From positions 1,928-65,750 of the forward strand of contig JAQWBH010000003.1 of NCBI GenBank assembly GCA_028707405.1: 63,823 bases of DNA. The letters are read 5' to 3'. A program made the position numbers and the translations under genes. Under the pieces are notes generated by a model, which saw nothing but the letters and a program-made list of their open reading frames with translations, was not told the origin of the DNA and ran no database searches. The stretch is from Parabacteroides sp. Its GTDB lineage: Bacteria; Bacteroidota; Bacteroidia; Bacteroidales; Tannerellaceae. Numbering within the stretch: the stretch's first letter is position 1; every line of letters begins with the position of its first letter. Shown one piece after another: positions 57,098 to 63,823 of this stretch.

Positions 57098-58468
57098 TTA
57101 GTCTTCCACCGGTTCCCCAAATAAAGTAGCCGAAGAAGCCGAATGAACTTTAACCTTGACAAACTGTCCAATATGAAAATCCCTTTTATCAAAAATAACC
57201 ACTTTATTTTGGCTTGTACGTCCAAATAACTGATCATGCGAACGCTTTGAAAACCCCTCAATCAAAACTTCAAACACATTCCCTATATCGCGCTTATTGC
57301 TTTTCTCCGAGAGTTGATTTTGCAAATCAATCATACCTTGCAAACGGCGCACTTTCTCCTCTTCTGGAACCGTATCAGGCAAATACCTGGCAGCATAGGT
57401 TCCCGGCCGTTCGGAATACTTGAACAAATAAGCACTGTCGTAACCTACTTCGCGCATCAATGAAAGCGTTTCCTGATAATCCTCTTCTGTTTCGGAATGG
57501 AATCCACAGAACAAATCGGTCGAAATGGCACAATCGGGAACAATCCGTCGAATAGCGGCAATACGGTCCAAATACCATTCGCGCGTGTATTTACGGTTCA
57601 TCACCTTCAATATTTTAGAACTTCCTGATTGAGCAGGAAGATGAATATATTTACATACATTATTATATATAGCAATTACACGAAGTGTATCATCACTCAT
57701 ATCCTTTGGATGAGAAGTAACAAAACGCACCCGCATATCAGGCACTTCCAACGCTACCAGTTCAAGCAACTGTGAGAAGTTCACCTTTTTCCCATTACGT
57801 TCGGAAATATATGAATTAACATTCTGTCCCAATAATGTAACTTCCTTATAGCCCTTCGCATGCATATCGCGGATTTCATTCAAAATACTTTCAACATCAC
57901 GACTACGTTCGCGACCACGTGTATACGGAACAATACAATAGGAACAAAAATTATTACATCCACGCATAATAGACACAAAACCGGTGATATGTATCCCCGA
58001 CAGTTTAAGAGGAATCACATCTTTATATGTCTCCTGTGTTGAGAGTTCTACATTAATAGCCTTCTCTCCTTTTTCTACGGCACCAATCAAATTTGGCAAA
58101 TCCATATACGAATCAGGACCAACAACCAAATCCACATGATATTCATTTATTAAAACCTCCTTCACGCGTTCAGCCATACAACCAAGGACACCGATTACCA
58201 GCGATTTATTCCTCTTTTTCAACGATTGAAAATATTGAAGACGACCATACACCCTTTGCTCAGCATTTTCCCGAACAGAGCAAGTATTAACAAATATCGC
58301 ATCAGCTTCCTCAATCTTCTCGGTCATTACATAACCGTCCATCTGCATTATTGAAGCTACAACCTCACTGTCAGCTACGTTCATTTGGCAGCCATAGGTC
58401 TCAATAAAAAGTTTTTTCTCTGAAGCAATGGATTTTAAGTCCACGCTTTCATTTTGATCTTCTATCAT
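57098..58468 (-). CDS. miaB: tRNA-2-methylthio-N6-dimethylallyladenosine synthase
   Basis: MiaB inserts sulfur and a methyl group into i6A37 of tRNA using two iron-sulfur clusters and SAM. The 456-aa protein has the N-terminal cluster cysteines (ETYGCQMNVADSE, VNTCSVRENAEQ, GVLGCMAERV), the radical-SAM motif CNNFCSYCIVPYTRGRERSR and a C-terminal TRAM domain. MiaB rather than MtaB or RimO is favoured by the CNNFCSYC form and overall length. Confidence 0.96.
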   Translation of the reverse strand: MIEDQNESVDLKSIASEKKLFIETYGCQMNVADSEVVASIMQMDGYVMTEKIEEADAIFVNTCSVRENAEQRVYGRLQYFQSLKKRNKSLVIGVLGCMAERVKEVLINEYHVDLVVGPDSYMDLPNLIGAVEKGEKAINVELSTQETYKDVIPLKLSGIHITGFVSIMRGCNNFCSYCIVPYTRGRERSRDVESILNEIRDMHAKGYKEVTLLGQNVNSYISERNGKKVNFSQLLELVALEVPDMRVRFVTSHPKDMSDDTLRVIAIYNNVCKYIHLPAQSGSSKILKVMNRKYTREWYLDRIAAIRRIVPDCAISTDLFCGFHSETEEDYQETLSLMREVGYDSAYLFKYSERPGTYAARYLPDTVPEEEKVRRLQGMIDLQNQLSEKSNKRDIGNVFEVLIEGFSKRSHDQLFGRTSQNKVVIFDKRDFHIGQFVKVKVHSASSATLFGEPVED

Positions 58469-58650
58469 TTAATTATTAATTAACGTTAAACATCAACTCG
58501 GACAAAAAAATATAGCTTTCACGCTGTATATATTTTAAAATAAAGTTTTACATTTGCATTCGAAAAACGTAAATTTTTTCATAGTTAAGGTTTTGGTTAA
58601 ATCGAATAAGGGTGGCTGGGAAGTTACCCTTATTTCTTTTCTGCTATTTC

Positions 58651-58694
58651 TATCTTTGCTTTCTTCCATAATTCAATATTTTTTCCTACATTTG
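58651..58694 (+). promoter_or_regulatory. Two candidate -7 boxes before the small membrane gene
   Basis: TATCTTTG (58651-58658) and TACATTTG (58687-58694) both match TAnnTTTG before the ATG at 58716. Neither has a TTTG at the right -33 distance. A third match, TACATTTG, is at 58549-58556. If the 58687 box is used the leader is about 15 nt. Confidence 0.4.
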
Positions 58695-58715
58695 GCTGCA
58701 AAATTAATCAAAGTT

Positions 58716-59153
58716 ATGGATAACGCAGGCGATTGGCTTTATATTGTTTTTCTAATTGTTGCTTTGGTCGGTAGTTTTTTTAAGCCGAAAAAGAAGCAAA
58801 AACAGCGTCCGACAGTCATTCTCGGGCAGCCCGGTAAAGCTATTATAGAAACAAAGCACCCTTCCAAACCTCAAAAATCTTTTTGGGAAACATTAGAAGA
58901 GATTGAAAATGGTGAAACAAGAGCAGTACCCCAAAAGAAAGAAGAAAGTCTTCCAATAAAAAAAAGCAATCAACCTTCCCCCTTCTTGCCTCCAGATGAT
59001 GAGGCAAATCATCCATTGATCAATAATTCGAATAACTTATTGACGAAACAAGACAAACAAGAAAATACAATTCAATCCACTTTAGAACTTGATAATGCTG
59101 CCGCATTGCGAAAAGCAGTAATCTATAGTGAAATACTGAACCGTAAATATTAA
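58716..59153 (+). CDS. Membrane-anchored protein with low-complexity middle
   Basis: I do not recognise a named family. From the ATG at 58716 the 145-aa protein has one N-terminal helix (WLYIVFLIVALVGSFF, about residues 7-22), a lysine-rich stop (KPKKKQKQ), a polar variable middle with FWETLEEIENGE, and a C-terminal motif ALRKAVIYSEILNRKY that looks conserved. The frame is open 54 codons upstream but that part overlaps promoter-like boxes. It precedes the CoA-transferase gene, which has its own -7 box. Confidence 0.65.
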   Translation: MDNAGDWLYIVFLIVALVGSFFKPKKKQKQRPTVILGQPGKAIIETKHPSKPQKSFWETLEEIENGETRAVPQKKEESLPIKKSNQPSPFLPPDDEANHPLINNSNNLLTKQDKQENTIQSTLELDNAAALRKAVIYSEILNRKY

Positions 59154-59172
59154 CTATCAATTTTCTTTTTAA

Positions 59173-59180
59173 TAACTTTG
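59173..59180 (+). promoter_or_regulatory. -7 element of the CoA-transferase gene
   Basis: TAACTTTG is a full match 43 nt before the ATG at 59223. No -33 TTTG is seen at the usual spacing. Confidence 0.55.
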
Positions 59181-59222
59181 CGCCGTCAAACTAAAATTAT
59201 ATAGAATCAAATTATTTATATC

Positions 59223-60719
59223 ATGGCATTAAGATTTATTACAGCTGAAGAAGCTGCTACATTTGTACACAACGACGACAACGTAGGTTTTAGTGGATTC
59301 ACACCTGCCGGATGTCCAAAAGTTGTTCCAGGCGCGATTGCTCAAAGAGCTATAGAAGAACACGCAAAAGGTAACCCATTTAGGATTGGAATGTTTACCG
59401 GAGCTTCATCCGGTGACAAAATGGATGGTGTCTTAGCACGAGCTAACGCAGTCAAATTCCGCACTCCTTACCAATCAAATAAAGATATGCGTTCACTGTT
59501 GAATGCTCATGGTGCAGAATATTACGACCTGCACCTCTCCGAAGAGGCACAAGATTTGCGCTATGGATTCTTAGGCAAAGTGGATGTCGTTATTGCTGAG
59601 GCTGCCGACGTTACCGAAGATGGTGAAATCGTTCCTACAAGCGGTGTAGGTATTCTTCCTACAATCTGTCGTATGGCTGATCGTATTATTATCGAGTTGA
59701 ACTGCCGTCATCCGAAAGAAATCAGAGGCATGCACGATATCTACGAACCTCTTGATCCCCCTTACCGCCGCGAGATTCCTATTTACAAGCCATCTGATCG
59801 TATTGGTACAGACTGTGTCAAAGTTGATCCGGCAAAGATCGTTGGCATTGTTAGGACAGATGAACCTAATGAAGGCAAAAAGTTTTCGCCGCTAGATGAT
59901 GTAACAATGGCTATCGGACAAAACGTATCCGACTTTTTGGTAAGCGAGCTCAAAGCCGGCCGTCTGCCTAAAGAATTTGTACCGCTACAAAGTGGAGTTG
60001 GTAACGTTGCAAATGCCGTTCTCGGTTGCATGGGTGAAAACAAAGATATCCCTGCATTCAACATCTATACCGAAGTTATTCAGGATGCCGTTATCGGCCT
60101 AATGAAAGAAGATCGAGTTAAATTTGCAAGCGGTTGTTCTTTATCCGTTAGCAACGAAGTCATCCGCGAGATATATGCGAATCTCGATTTCTTCAAGAAT
60201 AAGATATTGCTCCGTCCGCAAGAAATTTCAAACAACCCAGAAGTGGCCCGCCGTTTAGGTTTAATCGCCATCAACACCGCATTGGAAGCCGATATTTTCG
60301 GGAATATTAACTCCACACATGTTTGCGGAACAAAAATGATGAATGGCATCGGAGGTTCAGGTGATTTTACCCGTTCAGCAATGTTGTCTATATTTACAAC
60401 ACCGTCAACAGCTAAAGATGGTAATATCAGTTCATTTGTTCCAATGGTTTCACACTTGGATCACAGCGAACATTCTGTTAAAGTCATCATTTCTGAATAC
60501 GGTGTTGCCGACTTACGCGGCAAGTCCCCTATACAACGAGCTCGTTGCATTATCGACAATTGTGTCCATCCCGACTACAAACCGTTGCTAAACGAATATC
60601 TCCAAATGGGTATCAAGGGACATACACCACAGAACTTAAAATGTTGCTTCGCGTTCCATGAAGAATTCATGGAAAATGGAGACATGCGTAAAGTGGACTG
60701 GAGTAAATACAACAAATAA
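59223..60719 (+). CDS. Acetyl-CoA hydrolase/transferase family protein
   Basis: The 498-aa protein belongs to the Ach1/AarC/Cat1 group. It has the CoA-transferase N-domain (VGFSGFTPAGCPKVVP), the catalytic glutamate 284 in YTEVIQDAVIGLM, and the GIGGSGDFTRSAMLS and SEYGVADLRGKSP segments near the end. In fermenting Bacteroidota the likely reaction is succinyl-CoA plus acetate to succinate plus acetyl-CoA (or propionyl-CoA exchange in succinate and propionate formation). Which acyl groups are used cannot be read from sequence. It is a single-gene unit with a strong terminator. Confidence 0.93.
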   Translation: MALRFITAEEAATFVHNDDNVGFSGFTPAGCPKVVPGAIAQRAIEEHAKGNPFRIGMFTGASSGDKMDGVLARANAVKFRTPYQSNKDMRSLLNAHGAEYYDLHLSEEAQDLRYGFLGKVDVVIAEAADVTEDGEIVPTSGVGILPTICRMADRIIIELNCRHPKEIRGMHDIYEPLDPPYRREIPIYKPSDRIGTDCVKVDPAKIVGIVRTDEPNEGKKFSPLDDVTMAIGQNVSDFLVSELKAGRLPKEFVPLQSGVGNVANAVLGCMGENKDIPAFNIYTEVIQDAVIGLMKEDRVKFASGCSLSVSNEVIREIYANLDFFKNKILLRPQEISNNPEVARRLGLIAINTALEADIFGNINSTHVCGTKMMNGIGGSGDFTRSAMLSIFTTPSTAKDGNISSFVPMVSHLDHSEHSVKVIISEYGVADLRGKSPIQRARCIIDNCVHPDYKPLLNEYLQMGIKGHTPQNLKCCFAFHEEFMENGDMRKVDWSKYNK

Positions 60720-60730
60720 AATTTCATTCT

Positions 60731-60764
60731 ATAAAAGAGGCACAAATTATTGTGCCTCTTTTAT
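60731..60764. terminator. Bidirectional terminator between CoA-transferase and kduD-like genes
   Basis: ATAAAAGAGGCACAA (60731-60745) and TTGTGCCTCTTTTAT (60750-60764) are perfect 15-bp inverted copies with a 4-nt loop. It ends both converging genes; the kduD-like stop codon is 7 nt away. Confidence 0.95.
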
Positions 60765-60770
60765 ATTTCA

Positions 60771-61565
60771 TTACTTTGGAGATTTTCCTATATAAGCCAA
60801 AATACCACCGTCGACATAAAGAATATGTCCGTTAACAAAATCAGAAGCATCAGAAGCGAGGAAAATTGCCGGACCTTTCAAATCGTCAGGTGTTCCCCAG
60901 CGTTCGGCCGGAGTTTTTGAAAGGATAAATGAATCAAAAGGATGCCGAGAACCATCAGCTTGCTTTTCACGTAATGGAGCTGTTTGTGAAGTGGCAATAT
61001 AACCCGGGCCAATGCCGTTACACTGAATATTATATCTTCCATATTCAGAAGCAATATTACGTGTAAGCATCTTTAAGCCACCTTTAGCGGCGGCATATGC
61101 CGACACTGTCTCACGACCAAGTTCGCTCATCATCGAACAGATATTGATAATCTTCCCATGCCCCTTTTTAATCATTCCCGGAATAACAGCTTTTGAAACA
61201 ACAAAAGGAGCATTCAAATCAGTATCGACTACCTCTCGAAAATCCTCAATAGACATTTCAGTCATAGGAATACGCTTAATAATTCCAGCGTTATTCACTA
61301 ATATATCAATCGTGCCCAATTGCCTTTCAATGTCTGTAACCATCTGTTTTACATCTTTTTCTATCGTTACATCGCAGATATAGCCTTTAGCTTCAATCCC
61401 TTTCGCGGCATAATCGGCCAAAGCTTTACTCAAATGATCCCGAGTACGACAATTGAATGCAATCTTAGCTCCGGCCTCAGCATACGCTTGAGCAATCGCG
61501 AATCCGATACCGTAAGCAGCGCCCGTTACGAGGGCTACTTTTCCTTCCAAAGAAAAACTCACCAT
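60771..61565 (-). CDS. kduD: KduD-like short-chain dehydrogenase
   Basis: The 264-aa SDR protein has the NAD-binding TGAAYGIGFAIA motif, NNAG, the catalytic serine in INICSMMSELG and the YAAAKGG tyrosine-lysine pair. Its best-known relatives are 2-deoxy-D-gluconate 3-dehydrogenase (KduD) and gluconate 5-dehydrogenase (IdnO). Placement 32 nt after kduI supports KduD, which reduces 2,5-diketo-3-deoxygluconate to 2-keto-3-deoxygluconate in uronate breakdown. The ATG at 61565 is preferred over one nine codons upstream. Confidence 0.85.
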   Translation of the reverse strand: MVSFSLEGKVALVTGAAYGIGFAIAQAYAEAGAKIAFNCRTRDHLSKALADYAAKGIEAKGYICDVTIEKDVKQMVTDIERQLGTIDILVNNAGIIKRIPMTEMSIEDFREVVDTDLNAPFVVSKAVIPGMIKKGHGKIINICSMMSELGRETVSAYAAAKGGLKMLTRNIASEYGRYNIQCNGIGPGYIATSQTAPLREKQADGSRHPFDSFILSKTPAERWGTPDDLKGPAIFLASDASDFVNGHILYVDGGILAYIGKSPK

Positions 61566-61597
61566 ATAGCTACTCCTAATTTGTATATACAACGATT

Positions 61598-62440
61598 TTA
61601 CTTCAAATCAGTAATCAAAGAGAAATCTTGATCTCCATAATCCAAATTCTCGCCACCCATTCCCCAGATAAACGTATAGTTATGTGTAGCAGCAGCACTA
61701 TGAATTGACCATTCCGGAGAAAGGACAGCCTGTTCACCACGCATCCAAATATGTCTGGTTTCATTGACTTCACCCATAAAATGACATATAGCCTGATCTT
61801 CCGGAATATCAAAATAAAAATAAGCCTCCATACGTCGAGTGTGTACGTGTGCCGGCATCGTGTTCCAAACACTGCCTGTTTTTAGTTCAGTCATTCCCAT
61901 TTGCAATTGACATGTCGGCAAAACCTGATTAACAATCATCTTATTGATAATGCGATCATTTGAATTTTTCAGTGAACCCATAGTGGCAGTCACTGCATCC
62001 GCTTTTGTTACTTTTTTATCAGGATAATTACGATGAGCGGTTGTTGAGTTAAAATAAAACTTTGCCAAGTTCTTCGGGTTAGGACTGATAAACGTCACCT
62101 GACGATTGCCGGAACCCAGATATAAGGCCTCTTTATAATTCAAGGTAAACATTATATCATCTACTTTAACAATCCCCGTTCCACCCACATTATAGATTCC
62201 CATCTCGCGACGGGTTAAGAAAAATGGAGCTTTCAGAGGATCAATTGCCTCCAGCTCGAGCTGTTCATTAACAGGCATTGCATCACCCACAATCATTCGA
62301 TCGTACATCGAATAAACCATATTCACTTCATCAGGAACGAATACCTGTTCAATCAAAAAATCGCGACGAATTCGCGCCGTATCATAATGCTTTGCATCTT
62401 CAGGATGTGCTGCATAACGTAATTCATAATTTGTTTTCAT
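61598..62440 (-). CDS. kduI: 5-dehydro-4-deoxy-D-glucuronate isomerase
   Basis: KduI converts 5-keto-4-deoxyuronate, released from unsaturated uronides, to 2,5-diketo-3-deoxygluconate. The 280-aa cupin protein has the N-terminal MKTNYELRYAAHPEDAKHYD, the zinc-binding MPAHVHTRRMEAYFYFDIP with two histidines and a glutamate, and HSAAATHNYTFIWGMGGEN near the end. It lies between a DUF2264 gene and the kduD-like gene. Confidence 0.96.
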   Translation of the reverse strand: MKTNYELRYAAHPEDAKHYDTARIRRDFLIEQVFVPDEVNMVYSMYDRMIVGDAMPVNEQLELEAIDPLKAPFFLTRREMGIYNVGGTGIVKVDDIMFTLNYKEALYLGSGNRQVTFISPNPKNLAKFYFNSTTAHRNYPDKKVTKADAVTATMGSLKNSNDRIINKMIVNQVLPTCQLQMGMTELKTGSVWNTMPAHVHTRRMEAYFYFDIPEDQAICHFMGEVNETRHIWMRGEQAVLSPEWSIHSAAATHNYTFIWGMGGENLDYGDQDFSLITDLK

Positions 62441-62475
62441 TGTAATTATAAATACTCCTATAATTTATATATATG

Positions 62476-63696
62476 TCATTCACTCCATGCATGATCGGCG
62501 TATACTCTTTCACCGTTCCATGCTTTAAGATTTGTCCATTCGGTAAATGGCGCAGACCAAAACTCGTCCGTCGGAGGCAGCCCTAAAGGCAATAATCCGA
62601 CAGAACAAAGATACAAACTTCCGGTATTAATATACGATTCTGATATATCAATCTGATCACCAGTGAACCCAACACGCAACCAACCATTCTTATCAAAATT
62701 AGAAACAGACTTCAACTGTCTATGAATAACAGCTGTAAGTGCACACCGAACCTGTGCCGGTTTGACTGAAACAGGAAGATTATGCATCAAACAAGCCATC
62801 CCCAATGCATGAAATGCACCAAAACGATAAGCAATGGAACGTCCTACAACCGGGAATGTTCCTTCAGGTGAAATAAATCGCTCCAATATCTCGGCATACC
62901 GTGCGTGGCGTTTTAATTGAATATCTAAAAAGTCTGCACCATTAATGTGATGTTTTTTCATCACAAATAACACTTCTGTTAGCATCGGATGAATCACATA
63001 ACTATTGTAATAATCCATATGAAAACTAGCACCATCACCATAAATCGCATCTCCCTTATACCAATCATTACGGAACTTGTTTATCCCATAAGTAAGTCTC
63101 TGCATATCACATTCACCGGTAAACTCCAACAGAGCCGCTTCAATGGTTGACGCGAAAAGAAGCCAGTTATTGTTATAAGCTTTTATTACACGACTACGCT
63201 TAAGCTCTGTAATCATATGTTCTTTCCCCTTTGCATCCAAATTTCCCCACAACTGTTTCGGCGCGCGAAGTAATCCTTGTGCCATAAAAGCAGCATCTAC
63301 TAATGCCTGAGAAGGCTCCGCAAAAAGCAAATAATCACATGCCTCCGGGTCTACCGCATTCTCCAGTCCTTTAACAGTCAATGCTATATATTTAGCTCTC
63401 AAGTTCCCTTCATCCGTATTATCAGGTCCGAGTTCCAACCACGGAGCAATACCACAAATCAATCGTCCGACTGCTTCCAAATACGAAAACTTCTGCCTAT
63501 CTGTTGCCAATGATTCATATGGCATATTCTTTTTCAGGGTATTCTGACTCAAATTTGTTAATACCGGGTCAGCAATACGAGTCAATGTTTCAATCCAGAA
63601 AGCTCTATCTTCGATGCCCTTACTTTGCTGAGCTTTAACTATTAGGGGAAGCAAAAAACATATCAGAAGGACTTTTACTATTTTATTTATCTTCAT
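62476..63696 (-). CDS. Secreted DUF2264 protein (GH154-like)
   Basis: The 406-aa protein has a signal peptide (about residues 1-22) and the DUF2264 pattern: FWIETLTRIADPVLTNLSQN, FSYLEAVGRLICGIAPWLEL, NNNWLLFASTIEAALL, and GDGASFHMDYYNSYVIHPML. Some DUF2264 proteins are classed as GH154 with beta-glucuronidase activity. It sits between a GH88 gene and kduI, consistent with cutting uronate-containing glycans. No catalytic residues can be named with confidence. Confidence 0.82.
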   Translation of the reverse strand: MKINKIVKVLLICFLLPLIVKAQQSKGIEDRAFWIETLTRIADPVLTNLSQNTLKKNMPYESLATDRQKFSYLEAVGRLICGIAPWLELGPDNTDEGNLRAKYIALTVKGLENAVDPEACDYLLFAEPSQALVDAAFMAQGLLRAPKQLWGNLDAKGKEHMITELKRSRVIKAYNNNWLLFASTIEAALLEFTGECDMQRLTYGINKFRNDWYKGDAIYGDGASFHMDYYNSYVIHPMLTEVLFVMKKHHINGADFLDIQLKRHARYAEILERFISPEGTFPVVGRSIAYRFGAFHALGMACLMHNLPVSVKPAQVRCALTAVIHRQLKSVSNFDKNGWLRVGFTGDQIDISESYINTGSLYLCSVGLLPLGLPPTDEFWSAPFTEWTNLKAWNGERVYADHAWSE

Positions 63697-63700
63697 AAAT

Positions 63701-63823
63701 TTACTTTTTCAGATGTTTCAACCGCATCAGGGCCTCCACATAATAATAGTCGGCATAACTCAACGGCACATCTACTTCGCTATTGTGAGGTAAACTGCCG
63801 ACTGAATGCATCAAAACAAAATT
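63701..63823 (-). CDS. GH88-like unsaturated glucuronyl hydrolase, 3' end only
   Basis: Only the last 40 residues are in the window; the gene continues past the right edge. The tail reads MHSVGSLPHNSEVDVPLSYA then DYYYVEALMRLKHLKK. HSVGSxPxNSEVDVPLxYADYY is the C-terminal hallmark of GH88 unsaturated glucuronyl hydrolases. The enzyme would release the 4-deoxy unsaturated uronate that KduI uses. It is 4 nt before the DUF2264 ATG, so it is in the same operon. Confidence 0.8.
   Translation of the reverse strand, partial: NFVLMHSVGSLPHNSEVDVPLSYADYYYVEALMRLKHLKK

Noticed and set aside
58554..58715. 54-codon N-terminal extension of the small membrane protein
   Set aside because: It contains three promoter-like -7 boxes and starts with TTG; the ATG at 58716 gives a normal membrane anchor.

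Overview
This 63.8-kb window is chromosomal DNA from a member of the Bacteroidota, most likely Bacteroidales and probably close to Bacteroides. Supporting signs are Bacteroidota-type promoters (TTTG, 19-20 nt, TAnnTTTG), families largely restricted to the phylum (DUF4270, DUF4907, DUF3098, OstA-like, SurA-type triplets), lipoproteins with acidic residues after the lipid-bearing cysteine, cysteine-poor L36, and the joining of the str operon (rpsL-rpsG-fusA) directly to the S10-spc-alpha operons without tuf. The DNA is AT-rich. I saw no tRNA, rRNA, CRISPR array, prophage or insertion sequence.

Layout. 1-1950: a secreted CE15-type esterase and rplS. 1980-4578: a LytS-type histidine kinase, its LytTR response regulator and a stand-alone LytTR protein; both promoters carry TTCACCGA-like repeats in 21-nt register. 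4594-8791: a divergent cell-surface module (DUF4270 lipoprotein plus beta-barrel on minus; Kelch lipoprotein plus DUF4907 on plus). 8938-28398: eno, then the large ribosomal-protein run on the minus strand (transcribed rpsL to rplQ), including secY, map, infA, rpoA, fusA and the short genes rpmD and rpmJ.

28659-42078 (all minus) reads tig, clpP, clpX, recQ, three SurA/parvulin-related periplasmic genes, an OstA/LptA-like gene, a small membrane protein and mutL: protein folding, proteolysis and outer-membrane assembly beside DNA repair. 42400-47433: an RRM RNA-binding protein, a CPBP membrane protease, lptB (minus), a 769-nt gap dense in inverted repeats, then MlaE/MlaF-like ABC genes and an SGNH hydrolase. 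47558-52101: an M16 peptidase and metK; metK has a convincing SAM-II riboswitch just after its predicted promoter. 52355-58468 (minus): miaB, then ftsX-DUF3098-uppP-truB-queA-folK and a 65-aa gene, several overlapping. 58716-60719: a small membrane protein and an acetyl-CoA hydrolase/transferase-family enzyme. 60771-63823 (minus): the 3' part of an uronate-degradation locus (GH88 fragment, GH154/DUF2264, kduI, kduD-like).

The most promising items are the LytTR regulon with its 21-nt repeats, the palindrome-rich gap at 44365-45133, the SAM-II riboswitch, and unexplained leaders before rpsD, rpsG, rplS and the RRM gene. All functional calls come from reading motifs by eye; no database search was run.
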